A DNA stretch of 64,000 bases from NCBI RefSeq assembly GCF_001544695.2, contig NZ_FCOM02000008.1, forward strand, positions 124,001 to 188,000. The letters run 5' to 3'. Shown here piece after piece: positions 28,711 to 37,762 of the stretch (the stretch's first letter is position 1; every line of letters starts with the position of its first letter). The notes under the pieces were generated by a model, which saw nothing but the letters and a program-made list of their open reading frames with translations, was not told the DNA's origin and made no database searches. Source of the DNA: Caballeronia arvi. GTDB lineage: Bacteria > Pseudomonadota > Gammaproteobacteria > Burkholderiales > Burkholderiaceae. Both the position numbers and the translations under genes were made by a program.

Positions 28711-29931
28711 ATGCTTCCGAACAACACTCAGGCAGACAATCTGGCAGACGCTTCCGTCGTCAACGCTCCCATCGCAACCCGCCGCAAGCTGCTGACGTCG
28801 CTGATCGCCGGCGGCGGCGCGATGGTGCTCGCCGCATGCGGCGGCGGCGGCGATGGAACGCCTGACTCTGTCGCCGATCGTTGGAGAAAGCGCAACACCG
28901 GCAGCGCCAGCTCGTCGACCCCCGCGAGCTCGGCCACGCCTGCTTCGTCGGCCAGCGCCGCAGCGCCTGCGAGCGCGGCAACGACCACGCCCGCCAGCTC
29001 GACTTCGGCCGCCGCCACCGACACCGCCGGCACCATCGCCGCTTCGTCGTTCGGCGTGAAGGCCGATGGCAAGACCAATGACCGCGCGGCACTCCAGGCC
29101 GCCATCGACGGTTCGGTCGGTCAGATCCTGCTGATCTCGGGTCAGGTCCGTATCGACACGACGGGTCTCACGCTGCGCTCGAACAGCCACATCCGTTTCG
29201 CGTCGGGCGCGTCGATCAAGCTGCTGGCGCACAACGCGGACATCTATCAGATGATCCGTATCGTCGACGTGAGCAACGTCGTCGTCGAAAACGCGTACCT
29301 CGACGGCAGCAAGGAACTGAACTCGGCGTCGGGCGGCGAGCACGGCATGGGCTTCACGATCATGGGCGCGACGAACGTGACGCTCACGGCGCCGACCACG
29401 ATCAACACGTGGGGCGACGGCATCTACATCAACGACAGCCAGTCCAAGAAGGGCGTGCCGACGTACAACCTGCGCGTCGACAACCACAAGGCCGACGGCT
29501 GCCGTCGTCAGGGTGTGTCGATCATCTCGGGCGACACGATCACGTTCAACAGCCCGATCTGGCAAAACATCAACGGCACGGCGCCGGCGTGCGGTCTCGA
29601 CTTCGAGCCGAACGACAACTCGGCCGTGTTCAAGAACATCACGATCAACAGCCCGACGACGGCCAACTGCAAGGGCGGCGGCATCAACGTGTGGTTCGGC
29701 TCGCTGCCGGGTCCGATCAGCAAGACGGTCACGATCGCGATCACGAACCACGTCGACACGACGAGCCCCGGCGGTTCGTTCGCGGTTCAGGGCCTGTCGC
29801 TCGACGGCTACATCGTCAACGGCCAGATCAGCAGCTCGAATCCGAAGTGGAAGTACCCGCTGATCGTCGAGCAGTGGGACAACTCGGGTCCGCGCATCAA
29901 CGTGACGAACCCGACGATCGTCAAGTCGTAA
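28711..29931 (+). CDS. pectate-lyase-like beta-helix lipoprotein, paralogue of 22717 gene
   Basis: A 406-residue protein. ATRRKLLTSLIAGGGAMVLAAC is both a twin-arginine signal and a lipobox (LAAC), so it should be a Tat-exported lipoprotein. A low-complexity Ala/Ser/Thr/Pro linker (about residues 65-108) joins it to a beta-helix domain starting SFGVKADGKTNDRAALQAAID. More than half of the positions look identical to the protein encoded at 22717, including ELNSA, GMGFTIMGATNVTL and KADGCRRQGVSIISG. GGAAAG precedes the ATG by five bases. It is single, with a 1.3-kb AT-rich leader region and a strong terminator, so it is regulated apart from the biosynthetic operon. Lyase, hydrolase or epimerase activity on the uronic-acid polymer is possible but unproven. 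Confidence 0.85.
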   Translation: MLPNNTQADNLADASVVNAPIATRRKLLTSLIAGGGAMVLAACGGGGDGTPDSVADRWRKRNTGSASSSTPASSATPASSASAAAPASAATTTPASSTSAAATDTAGTIAASSFGVKADGKTNDRAALQAAIDGSVGQILLISGQVRIDTTGLTLRSNSHIRFASGASIKLLAHNADIYQMIRIVDVSNVVVENAYLDGSKELNSASGGEHGMGFTIMGATNVTLTAPTTINTWGDGIYINDSQSKKGVPTYNLRVDNHKADGCRRQGVSIISGDTITFNSPIWQNINGTAPACGLDFEPNDNSAVFKNITINSPTTANCKGGGINVWFGSLPGPISKTVTIAITNHVDTTSPGGSFAVQGLSLDGYIVNGQISSSNPKWKYPLIVEQWDNSGPRINVTNPTIVKS

Positions 29932-29948
29932 TCGGCGAAGCGGTCAAG

Positions 29949-29988
29949 AAAAAACGCCATGCGGAAGAACTTCCGCATGGCGTTTTTT
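29949..29988. terminator. strong bidirectional terminator
   Basis: A perfect 19-bp stem (AAAAAACGCCATGCGGAAG with its complement) and a 2-base loop is bounded by A6 and T6, so it can end transcription from both the beta-helix lipoprotein gene and the converging PBP gene. Confidence 0.95.
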
Positions 29989-30025
29989 GCTTTGCTTCGT
30001 GCTGTGCCGCAGCGCGGCGGGATCG

Positions 30026-32386
30026 TTATTGCTGGGTGTCGGATGCCGCTTCTGCCGGCGCCGCAGGCGCGACCGACGACGCCGCTTCGCCAGGCGCGGG
30101 CAAAATCGGCGGCATCGTCGTGAAGACGGGCGGTTCGGAAGGCGCATCGGTCACTTCGGCCTCCGGCTCGGACGGCGCGCGCTTCGCACGCACCGGCTTT
30201 TGCACCGACGTCTGTTTCGCCGCACTCGGCTTCGGTTCGCTCGTGAAGGTCTGCGCGATCCACGTGCGCAGGCGCGTGAGCCGCGTCGCCCAGAAGCCCG
30301 GCGTTTCCTGCGTGTCGAAGCGCGCGCGAACGTCGATCACATGCGAGCGCAACGAACGCTGCATGAAGTCGCCGACGATCGGCAGCGCGCTGTGTGCGCC
30401 CTGTCCCCAGTAATCGCTGCGCAGCGTCACGCGGCTGTCGTTGAAGCCGACCCACGCGCCCGCGACGAGCTGCGGATGCATCAGGATGAACCAGCCGTCC
30501 GCGTTGTCCTGCGTCGTGCCGGTTTTTCCGGCGACGTCCGCGCGCACGCCGAAGCGCGTGCGGATCGCGGTGCCCGTGCCGCGATTGATCACATCGCGCA
30601 TCACGTCGACGAGCTTGCGCGTCGCATCGACCGACAGCGCCCGCTCGGGCGCGCTCTCGAACTGCGCGAGCACGTCGCCGTCCTTGTTCTCGATGCGCGT
30701 GACGAGCAGCGGCTCTATATAAGAACCATCATTCGCGATGGTGCCGTACGCCGACACCATTTCCTTCAGCGTGACCGGGCTCGTGCCGAGCGCGAGCGAC
30801 GGCACCACGTCGAGATGGCTTTCGCGCACGCCCATGTCGCGCGCGAGCCGTGCGACGCGGGCCGGCCCCACCGACTCCATCAGTTGCGCGGTGATGCGGT
30901 TTTTCGAGTACGCGATACCGTCGCGCAGGCTCACGGGACGGCCCGACGGCGGCGAATCGTCGGTCGGACGCCAGATTTCGTCGCCGCGAATCGGAATTTC
31001 GACGGCCTGATCGACGAACGTGTCCGTCGGCTTCGCGCCGCGATCGAACGCCGCGCCGTAGACGAAGGGCTTGAAGGTCGAACCCGGCTGGCGGCGCGCC
31101 TGCGCGACGTGATCGAACGGATCCTGCGTGAAATCGCGGCTGCCGACCCACGCCCGAATCTGGCCGTTGCGCGGATCGAGCGCGACGAACGCGGCCTGCA
31201 CGCGCGTCTTGTTCTCGCACAACGTCTGCATGAATGCGCGGTCCGCGCCGAGATGTTTGAGCGCGTCGGCATCGTTCGCGCCGCCCGTGCGCAGCGCGCG
31301 GTATTGATCCGTCTCGCGGATGAACGCGTGCCCGAGATCCACGTTCGCATTCGCGCAGCCGCCACGGCCGCCCCACGCCGCGTTGGCGATCGACTGCAAC
31401 TGATTGCCCTGCCACGCGAGCGCGTTCGTCGCCATCGTCTGCAGACGCGAGTCGATGGTCGTGCGCACGACGAGGCCATCGGAATAAATGTTGTAGTCGT
31501 TGTCGTCGGCCCACGCGATGAGCCACTTGCGCAACTGCTGCGCGAAGTGCGGCGCGCGTCCCGGCTCTTCCGTCTGCCGCTCGAAGTCGATGCGCAACGG
31601 GCGCTTCCTGAGCGCATCGAGCTTCGCGGGCTGGAGGTGGCCGAACTTCACCATCTGCCCGAGCACGATGTTGCGCCGGTCGAGCGCGCGCTCCGGATTG
31701 AGCACCGGGTTGTAATAGCTGTTGCCCTTCAGCATGCCGATGAGCGTCGCGCTCTCGAGCACGTCGAGCTGGCCCGCGGATTTGTCGAAGTAAGTGCGCG
31801 CGGCCATCTCGATGCCGTACGCGTTGTAGAGGAACGGCACCGTGTTCAGATAGGTTTCGAGGATCTCGTCTTTCGAATAGAGCGCCTCGATCTTGAACGC
31901 GGTGATCGCTTCCTTCAGCTTGCGCGTGAGCGTCTGCGAGCGGCCGATTTCCTCGGGATACAGATTGCGCGCGAGCTGCTGCGTGAGCGTCGAGCCGCCT
32001 TGCCGGTCGCCCGAGAACGTGCGCAGCGCCGCGCCCGCCGTGCGCCGGAAGTCGATGCCGTGATGTTGATAGAAGCGCCGGTCTTCCGTCGCGATGAGCG
32101 CGTCGATCACTTGCGGCGAGATTTCCTTCAGGCTCACCCATTCGCGATGCGTCGGCCTGAACTCGGCGAGCAGCTTGCCATCGGCGGAATAGATCTGCGC
32201 GGGCTGGTCGACCTTCGCGCGGCGGATATCGCGGATGCCGGGCGTGAACGGAATCAGCACCAGCACATAGATACAGAAGAGCGCGGGCAGGAGAAGCAGC
32301 GAGCGGGGCCGCAGATGCGGACGCAGCCACGATGCTGCGCGGGTCAGCGCAGCGCGGGCCAAGGCTTTGAATTCAGACGCGGTCAC
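30026..32386 (-). CDS. mrcA: class A penicillin-binding protein 1A
   Basis: A 786-residue bifunctional peptidoglycan synthase. After a short cytoplasmic tail and one membrane helix (about 28-48) comes the GT51 transglycosylase domain with ATEDRRFYQHHGID and GGSTLTQQLARNLYPEE. The transpeptidase has the nucleophile motif PGSTFKP, the SKN triad (YSKNRIT) and GKTGTTQDNADGW. The length and order match PBP1A-type proteins, with a Pro/Ala/Glu-rich disordered tail. It is transcribed alone, towards the terminator shared with the beta-helix lipoprotein. A copy on a secondary replicon is probably additional to the main-chromosome enzymes. Confidence 0.95.
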   Translation of the reverse strand: MTASEFKALARAALTRAASWLRPHLRPRSLLLLPALFCIYVLVLIPFTPGIRDIRRAKVDQPAQIYSADGKLLAEFRPTHREWVSLKEISPQVIDALIATEDRRFYQHHGIDFRRTAGAALRTFSGDRQGGSTLTQQLARNLYPEEIGRSQTLTRKLKEAITAFKIEALYSKDEILETYLNTVPFLYNAYGIEMAARTYFDKSAGQLDVLESATLIGMLKGNSYYNPVLNPERALDRRNIVLGQMVKFGHLQPAKLDALRKRPLRIDFERQTEEPGRAPHFAQQLRKWLIAWADDNDYNIYSDGLVVRTTIDSRLQTMATNALAWQGNQLQSIANAAWGGRGGCANANVDLGHAFIRETDQYRALRTGGANDADALKHLGADRAFMQTLCENKTRVQAAFVALDPRNGQIRAWVGSRDFTQDPFDHVAQARRQPGSTFKPFVYGAAFDRGAKPTDTFVDQAVEIPIRGDEIWRPTDDSPPSGRPVSLRDGIAYSKNRITAQLMESVGPARVARLARDMGVRESHLDVVPSLALGTSPVTLKEMVSAYGTIANDGSYIEPLLVTRIENKDGDVLAQFESAPERALSVDATRKLVDVMRDVINRGTGTAIRTRFGVRADVAGKTGTTQDNADGWFILMHPQLVAGAWVGFNDSRVTLRSDYWGQGAHSALPIVGDFMQRSLRSHVIDVRARFDTQETPGFWATRLTRLRTWIAQTFTSEPKPSAAKQTSVQKPVRAKRAPSEPEAEVTDAPSEPPVFTTMPPILPAPGEAASSVAPAAPAEAASDTQQ

Positions 32387-32469
32387 GACGAAACGGGATG
32401 TCCGGACATGGAAAACCCTGAATCGTAGCGTAATTTTTCAGCAGGTCTTTCGCAAAAGTGTCTCAGATG

Positions 32470-32997
32470 TTACGACGTGCGCGCGCCGGCCGCGTCGCCG
32501 ATGGGGAACGCCGTCGTCGACAGAATCTCGCGCAAGACGATGAAAGTGCGAATCTGCCGCACGCCCGGCAGATACAGCAGCTTTTCGGCGTGGAGACGGT
32601 TGAAGCTTTCGCTGTCGCGGGTGCGGATCAGCATGAAGAAGTCGAACTCGCCGGTCACGACGTGACATTCCATGCAGCCCGGCACCTTCTGCGCGGCTTT
32701 TTCGAAGTCGGCGAAGGAATCGGGCGTCGAGCGGTCGAGAATCACGCCGATCAGGACGAGCATGCCTGCGTCGAGCGCCTTGGGGTCGAGCAGCGCGACG
32801 GTCGCGCGGATGAAACCGGCCTCGCGCAGCCGTTCGACGCGCCGCAGGCACGCGGGCGCGCTCAGGTTGACCTTTTCGGCGAGCGCGACGTTCGAGATCG
32901 ACGCGTCGCGCTGGAGCTGCCGGAGGATTGCACGATCGACGCGGTCGGTCTGAACGCCCGCCGGATGCGGGTTCGAAGCGGATACGGTTTTTTTCAT
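32470..32997 (-). CDS. acdR: Lrp/AsnC-family regulator, probable AcdR
   Basis: A 175-residue regulator with an N-terminal winged helix (DRAILRQLQRDASISNVALA, then LSAPACLRRVERLREAGFI) and a C-terminal RAM ligand domain containing CHVVTGEFDFFMLIR. It is divergent from acdS with 144 nt between starts, the arrangement described for AcdR, the Lrp-type activator of ACC deaminase genes in Pseudomonas and Burkholderia. The identity as AcdR rests on this context. Confidence 0.88.
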   Translation of the reverse strand: MKKTVSASNPHPAGVQTDRVDRAILRQLQRDASISNVALAEKVNLSAPACLRRVERLREAGFIRATVALLDPKALDAGMLVLIGVILDRSTPDSFADFEKAAQKVPGCMECHVVTGEFDFFMLIRTRDSESFNRLHAEKLLYLPGVRQIRTFIVLREILSTTAFPIGDAAGARTS

Positions 32998-33141
32998 TGC
33001 GTTGAAGCGGTCTGAGACGAAATAAAAGTCAGCATATACACCTACTCATTCGAAAACGTTAGGCGCAGCGGATTTTTTTCGCAACCCGGCCGATCCCGAC
33101 AATCTCTACGATGGGCGTTCCCCCTCACGAGGATGCCGATC
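32998..33141. promoter_or_regulatory. acdR-acdS divergent promoter region
   Basis: The 144-nt gap is AT-richer near 33020-33085 (CAGCATATACACCTACTCATTC, then GGATTTTTTTCGC), where the divergent promoters and Lrp-box-like sites are expected. I cannot fix single boxes with confidence. Confidence 0.45.
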
Positions 33142-34158
33142 ATGAACCTGCAACGATTTCCGCGTTATCCGCTGACCTTCGGACCGACGCCCATCCAGCC
33201 GCTCAAACGCCTGTCCGCGCATCTCGGCGGCAAAGTCGAGCTGTATGCGAAGCGCGAGGACTGCAACAGCGGCCTGGCATTCGGCGGTAACAAGACGCGC
33301 AAGCTCGAATATCTGATTCCAGAAGCGATCGCGGAGGGCTGCGACACGCTCGTGTCGATCGGCGGCGTGCAGTCGAACCAGACGCGGCAGGTCGCGGCGG
33401 TCGCGGCGCATCTCGGCATGAAGTGCGTGCTCGTGCAGGAGAACTGGGTCAACTATTCGGATGCCGTCTATGACCGCGTCGGCAATATCCAGATGTCGCG
33501 GATGATGGGCGCGGACGTGCGCCTCGTCGCCGATGGCTTCGATATCGGCATCCGCAAAAGCTGGCAGGACGCGATGGAAAGCGTGCGCGCGGCGGGCGGC
33601 AAACCGTTCCCGGTGCCGGCCGGTTGCTCAGAGCATCCGTTGGGCGGCCTCGGCTTCGTCGGCTTTGCGGAAGAAGTGCGCGCGCAGGAAGCGGAACTGG
33701 GCTTCAAGTTCGATTACATCGTCGTGTGCTCGGTGACGGGCAGCACGCAGGCGGGCATGGTCGTCGGCTTCGCGGCGGACGGAAGGGCGCGGCGCGTCAT
33801 CGGCATCGATGCATCGGCGAAAGCGGAGCAGACGCACGAGCAGATTCTGCGCATCGCGAAGCACACGGCGGAGCTCGTCGATCTCGGTCAGGACATCACG
33901 CGCGAGGACGTGATTCTGGATACGCGCTTCGGCGGCCCCGAATACGGCCTGCCGAACGAGGGCACGCTGGAGGCGATCCGTCTGTGCGCGCGGCTCGAAG
34001 GCGTGCTGACCGATCCGGTCTACGAGGGCAAATCGATGGACGGCATGATCCAGATGGTGCGCAACGGCGAGTTTCCCGAAGGCTCGAAGGTGTTGTACGC
34101 GCATCTCGGCGGGGTGCCTGCGCTCAACGCGTATAGCTATTTGTTTCGCAACGGTTGA
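33142..34158 (+). CDS. acdS: 1-aminocyclopropane-1-carboxylate deaminase
   Basis: A 338-residue PLP enzyme that opens ACC, the plant ethylene precursor, to 2-oxobutanoate and ammonia in the cytoplasm. The start [19 protein letters not shown] is the usual N-terminus; an ATG three codons upstream is less likely, and GAGG fits the chosen one. All diagnostic residues are present: Lys51 (PLP), Ser78, Tyr268, Tyr294, Glu295 and Leu322. Glu295 and Leu322 separate true ACC deaminases from the similar D-cysteine desulfhydrases. Divergent from acdR. It points to a plant-associated lifestyle. Confidence 0.97.
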   Translation: MNLQRFPRYPLTFGPTPIQPLKRLSAHLGGKVELYAKREDCNSGLAFGGNKTRKLEYLIPEAIAEGCDTLVSIGGVQSNQTRQVAAVAAHLGMKCVLVQENWVNYSDAVYDRVGNIQMSRMMGADVRLVADGFDIGIRKSWQDAMESVRAAGGKPFPVPAGCSEHPLGGLGFVGFAEEVRAQEAELGFKFDYIVVCSVTGSTQAGMVVGFAADGRARRVIGIDASAKAEQTHEQILRIAKHTAELVDLGQDITREDVILDTRFGGPEYGLPNEGTLEAIRLCARLEGVLTDPVYEGKSMDGMIQMVRNGEFPEGSKVLYAHLGGVPALNAYSYLFRNG

Positions 34159-34170
34159 TTTTCGTTTGAT

Positions 34171-34200
34171 GCTCAAGAAGCACATATGTGCCTCTTGAGC
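34171..34200. repeat. 30-nt near-perfect palindrome after acdS
   Basis: GCTCAAGA and TCTTGAGC enclose GCACAT/ATGTGC with one mismatched pair, giving a 14-of-15 pair palindrome 12 nt after the acdS stop. No U-tract follows. It may act as a transcript end or as a protein site. Confidence 0.6.
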
Positions 34201-34332
34201 GCAAATCTGGACGATAAGAGGCAGGCTTTTGCCGCTTATGTCCCGGCGAAAGCAACATGCCTGGCATAGACAAGAGAACGAAGACAGCCGGGCTGTCCAA
34301 TTCTTCCCGGCGTACACGAAACGTGGACGCAG

Positions 34333-35283
34333 CTAAAAATTGGACAGCTTGCGATTCGCGCGCTTCCTGCCCGTCTCCACCGGCACGAACGGCGCCTTGA
34401 AATGATCGATCAAAAAATCGATGAACGCCCGCGCCCGCGCCGTCTGGTTCCGTTGCGCCGGATAGTAAACGAACAAATCCGCCGACGGCAGCACGGTATC
34501 CGGCAACACCAGCCTCAGCCGTCCGCTCTGCACATACTTCGCCAGATCCCATTCCGAGCGGATGAGAATGCCGTGGCCGTCGAGCGCCCAGCGCAACACG
34601 ATATCGCCGTCGTTGCTCGATAACATGCCTTTCACCTTCAGCGCTTCGATGCTGTCGCCGCGCATGTACTTCCAGACGCCGTAAGCGTCGTCGTTCTGAC
34701 GATGAATGATGCAGCGATGCCGCGCCAGATCCTCGATCTTCTCCGGCGTGCCGAACCGCTCCAGATATTTCGGCGATGCGCACAGGAACCGCCGGTTGCT
34801 CATGATGCGGCGCGCGCTCAGCCGGCTATCGGGCAATTCGCCGAAGCGAATCGCGAGATCGAACGCGCCTTCGACGAGATCGACCGGCCGGTCCGTCACT
34901 TCGAACTGAATCTCGACCGCAGGAAAGCGCTTCGCGAAGTCCGACACGAGCGGCGCGATGGTCGTGCGGCCAAAACCGAGCGTCGCATTCACGCGCAACA
35001 GGCCTTTCGGATCGGTGCGCGCGCCGGAGATCGCCTCTTCCATCTCGCGCACCTGACCTGTGATCTGGAGCGCGTAACGCAGATACGTTTCGCCTTCCGG
35101 CGTGAGGCTCACGCTGCGCGTCGTGCGGTTGACGAGCCGCGCGCCGAGCCGCTGTTCGATGAGCCCGAGCCGCTTCGTCGCCGCGGGCGGCGTGAGATCG
35201 AGCGCGCGCGCGGCGCCCGAAAGACTCTTTAGCTTCGCGAGCAGAATGAAGAAGTCGAAGTCCGACGAAGCGTCGCTATTCAC
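34333..35283 (-). CDS. LysR-family regulator divergent from D-tartrate dehydratase
   Basis: A 316-residue LysR-type protein. The helix-turn-helix is in FILLAKLKSLSGAARALDLTPPAATKRLGLIEQRLGARL (about residues 10-50), and the effector domain starts near residue 90. CrgA/DmlR-like features such as NRTTRSVSLTPEGETYL are present; DmlR-type regulators often control tartrate or malate use, which fits the neighbour. It is divergent from tarD with 90 nt between starts, so it probably activates tarD in response to the substrate. Confidence 0.9.
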   Translation of the reverse strand: MNSDASSDFDFFILLAKLKSLSGAARALDLTPPAATKRLGLIEQRLGARLVNRTTRSVSLTPEGETYLRYALQITGQVREMEEAISGARTDPKGLLRVNATLGFGRTTIAPLVSDFAKRFPAVEIQFEVTDRPVDLVEGAFDLAIRFGELPDSRLSARRIMSNRRFLCASPKYLERFGTPEKIEDLARHRCIIHRQNDDAYGVWKYMRGDSIEALKVKGMLSSNDGDIVLRWALDGHGILIRSEWDLAKYVQSGRLRLVLPDTVLPSADLFVYYPAQRNQTARARAFIDFLIDHFKAPFVPVETGRKRANRKLSNF

Positions 35284-35304
35284 TCTCGGTGAAATATGAA
35301 ATGA

Positions 35305-35317
35305 AATTCAGTGAATT
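35305..35317. promoter_or_regulatory. candidate LysR operator between LysR gene and tarD
   Basis: AATTCA-G-TGAATT is a perfect 13-nt palindrome in the 90-nt divergent gap and fits the T-N11-A-like symmetric form of LysR sites. It lies 21 nt from the LysR start and 57 nt from tarD. Confidence 0.55.
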
Positions 35318-35373
35318 CTAACGCGGGATTCCGGGGCTATCCTGACTCACGTCAACACACAGGAAGCACGCAC

Positions 35374-36540
35374 ATGAGAATCGTCGAAATCCGCGAGAAG
35401 ACCGTTCCGATCAGCTCGCCCATCCGCAATGCGTATATCGACTTCAGCAAGATGACGATCAGCCTCGTTGCCGTCGTGACCGATGTCATCCGCGATGGCA
35501 AGCCTGTCATCGGCTATGGCTTCAACTCGAATGGCCGCTACGGACAAGGCACGCTGATGCGCGAGCGCTTCATCCCGCGCGTGCTCGAGGCGCAGCCGGA
35601 TACGCTCATCGACGAGAAAGGCGACAATCTCGATCCGCACAAGATCTGGGCGGCGATGTTCACGAACGAGAAGCCGGGCGGGCACGGCGAGCGCTCGGTC
35701 GCGATCGGCACCATCGACATGGCCGTCTGGGACGCCGTCGCGAAGATCGCGGGCAAGCCGCTCTTTCAGTTGCTCGCCGATCGCTACGGCAACGGCCAGC
35801 CGGACCGCAAGGTGTTCGTTTATGCCGCGGGCGGCTATTACTATCCGGGCCAGGATCACGAAAAGCTGAAGGACGAGATGCGCGGCTATCTCGATCGCGG
35901 CTATACGGTGGTGAAGAAAAAGATCGGCGGCGCGTCGCTCGATGAAGATCTGCGGCGCATCGATTCGATCCTGAGCGTGCTCGGCGATGGCCAGAAACTC
36001 GCGGTCGATGCGAACGGCCGCTTCGATCTCGATACCGCGATCCGCTATGCGAAGGCGCTCTCGCAATACGATCTCTTCTGGTACGAAGAGGCGGGCGATC
36101 CGCTCGATTTCGAATTGCAGGCGACGTTGCGCAACTACTACGACAAGCCGATGGCGACCGGCGAAAACCTCTTCTCGATGCAGGACGCGCGCAATCTGAT
36201 TCGTCATGGCGGCATGCGCGCCGATCGCGACTGGCTGCAGTTCGATTGCGCGCTGAGCTACGGTCTCGTCGAATATCTGCGCACGCTCGACATGCTGCAT
36301 CAGCACGGCTGGTCCGCGAGCCGCTGCATTCCGCATGGCGGCCATCAGATGTCGTTGAACATCGCGGCGGGGCTCGGGCTCGGCGGGAACGAATCGTATC
36401 CCGATCTGTTTCAGCCGTACGGCGGTTTTCCGGACGGCGTCAAAGTGGAGAACGGCTTCATCACGATGCCGGATTTGCCCGGCATCGGATTCGAAGGAAA
36501 GGCGGATTTGATCGCGGAGTTGCGCAAGCTTTCCGCTTAA
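35374..36540 (+). CDS. tarD: D-tartrate dehydratase (enolase superfamily)
   Basis: A 388-residue enolase-superfamily enzyme of the mandelate racemase group, expected to dehydrate D-tartrate to oxaloacetate with Mg2+. The N-terminus RIVEIREKTVPISSPIRNAY is as I remember it from Bradyrhizobium TarD. The KxK motif is in TVVKKKIGG, metal ligands in VDANGRFD, WYEEAGDP and ATGENLFS, and the catalytic His in CIPHGGHQM. AGGAAG precedes the ATG. Gene and LysR regulator are divergent. Its stop is 6 nt from that of ppnP, which converges. Confidence 0.93.
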   Translation: MRIVEIREKTVPISSPIRNAYIDFSKMTISLVAVVTDVIRDGKPVIGYGFNSNGRYGQGTLMRERFIPRVLEAQPDTLIDEKGDNLDPHKIWAAMFTNEKPGGHGERSVAIGTIDMAVWDAVAKIAGKPLFQLLADRYGNGQPDRKVFVYAAGGYYYPGQDHEKLKDEMRGYLDRGYTVVKKKIGGASLDEDLRRIDSILSVLGDGQKLAVDANGRFDLDTAIRYAKALSQYDLFWYEEAGDPLDFELQATLRNYYDKPMATGENLFSMQDARNLIRHGGMRADRDWLQFDCALSYGLVEYLRTLDMLHQHGWSASRCIPHGGHQMSLNIAAGLGLGGNESYPDLFQPYGGFPDGVKVENGFITMPDLPGIGFEGKADLIAELRKLSA

Positions 36541-36546
36541 GGTCGA

Positions 36547-36867
36547 TCAGAGATAGCTGCAGACGTAATCGAGCGTTTCGGTCACGTCGATGTCGAAGCG
36601 GCTCTTGCCCGGCACCGAGAACGATTCGCCCGCGCCGTACGTCTTCCATTCGTCGCTGCCGTCGAGACGGATGCGGCATTGGCCGGCCTGGACTTCCATG
36701 AGCTCGGGCGCGTCGGTGCCGAAGTTGAGCGTGCCGGGCAGGATCACGCCGAGCGTCTTCTTCGTGCCATCGGCGAAGAGAACGGTGTGCGACACGCACT
36801 TGCCGTCGAAGTAGACGTTGGCGCGCTTGATAACGGAAACCTGGTCGAATTGCGTTGCGGCGGTCAT
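36547..36867 (-). CDS. ppnP: pyrimidine/purine nucleoside phosphorylase, PpnP cupin
   Basis: A 106-residue single-domain cupin (former DUF1255/YaiE) that phosphorolyses nucleosides to base and ribose-1-phosphate. The typical segments are [28 protein letters not shown], read here in two pieces, and the C-terminal [16 protein letters not shown]. The ATG at 36867 gives the normal family length; upstream in-frame codons overlap the aldolase gene and are not protein-like. It may be co-transcribed with the aldolase gene 73 nt upstream. Confidence 0.93.
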   Translation of the reverse strand: MTAATQFDQVSVIKRANVYFDGKCVSHTVLFADGTKKTLGVILPGTLNFGTDAPELMEVQAGQCRIRLDGSDEWKTYGAGESFSVPGKSRFDIDVTETLDYVCSYL

Positions 36868-36940
36868 GGCGGTGGTCCTGGTGTCGTCGAAGGTGGATGG
36901 TCCGCCATGATACAAAAAAGTCGATGCGGCGCGCGCTGCA

Positions 36941-37762
36941 TCACGCGAACATATCCGGCTGCGTGGCGACGAGATTGTTCCAGATCGTCTGAAAATGCAG
37001 CCAGCCGATGTAATCGCTGCCCACATGCTCGCGGCTGTAACGCGCGCGGTCTTCGGGCACGAGCTTCGGCGTGATGCCCGTCGCCTCGATCATCAGCTGT
37101 TGCTGGCAGCAGCGCTCCAGCGCGATGAACCAGAACGCCGCCGAATCGATGCTGTGACGGCTCGCCGTCAGCAGGCCGTGATTCTGGTGGATCGCGGCCT
37201 TCACGCCCTGGAACGCGTTGGCGACCTTGTTGCCGCCCTTCACTTCGACCGCCACCTTGCCCGCTTCGTCGCCGATCACGACATGGTCTTCGAAGAACGC
37301 GCACGCGTCCTGCGAAACTGGCGCGAGCGGCTTGCCGAGCGCCGCGAACGCGGTGCCGTAGACGGTATGCGCGTGGCACATCGCGACGATGTCCCGATGC
37401 TGCTCATGCACGGCCGCATGCAGCACGAAACCCGCGCGGTTGACCGCGTGGCGGCCTTCGACCACCTTGCCCTGATGATCGGCACAGGTCAGGTTCGACA
37501 CTTTCACTTGCGCGAAGTGAACGGCCATCGGATTCGTCCAGTAAAGCGACGGATGCTCCGGATCGCGCACGGTGAGGTGGCCCGCGAAACCGTAATCGAA
37601 GCCGTGCTGCGCAAACGCGCGACATGCGGCGACGAGCCGCTCCTTCAGATACCGGCGATGTTCCGCGTGGCTGGAAAACGTCGGCAGCTCGGGGAAGATC
37701 AGGCCTTCCTGCTCGGGCTCATAAATCGACACGCGGCCCTTGAGGTCGATGGCTTCGTTCAT
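36941..37762 (-). CDS. class II aldolase/adducin-family protein
   Basis: A 273-residue protein of the L-fuculose-phosphate aldolase/adducin fold. Zinc ligands are expected from CHAHTVYG and from HQNHGLLT, and [16 protein letters not shown] sequence ([16 protein letters not shown]) near residue 60 is the conserved glycine/acid loop. Members without a kinase partner often act as decarboxylases or lyases on small hydroxy acids. Its substrate cannot be read. It lies next to ppnP and near tarD, but the strand and spacing do not prove a shared pathway. Confidence 0.88.
   Translation of the reverse strand: MNEAIDLKGRVSIYEPEQEGLIFPELPTFSSHAEHRRYLKERLVAACRAFAQHGFDYGFAGHLTVRDPEHPSLYWTNPMAVHFAQVKVSNLTCADHQGKVVEGRHAVNRAGFVLHAAVHEQHRDIVAMCHAHTVYGTAFAALGKPLAPVSQDACAFFEDHVVIGDEAGKVAVEVKGGNKVANAFQGVKAAIHQNHGLLTASRHSIDSAAFWFIALERCCQQQLMIEATGITPKLVPEDRARYSREHVGSDYIGWLHFQTIWNNLVATQPDMFA

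Noticed and set aside
29987..32428. An 813-codon plus-strand open frame opposite the PBP1A gene
   Set aside because: The minus strand encodes all class A PBP motifs in order; the plus frame has only Arg-rich low-information sequence.
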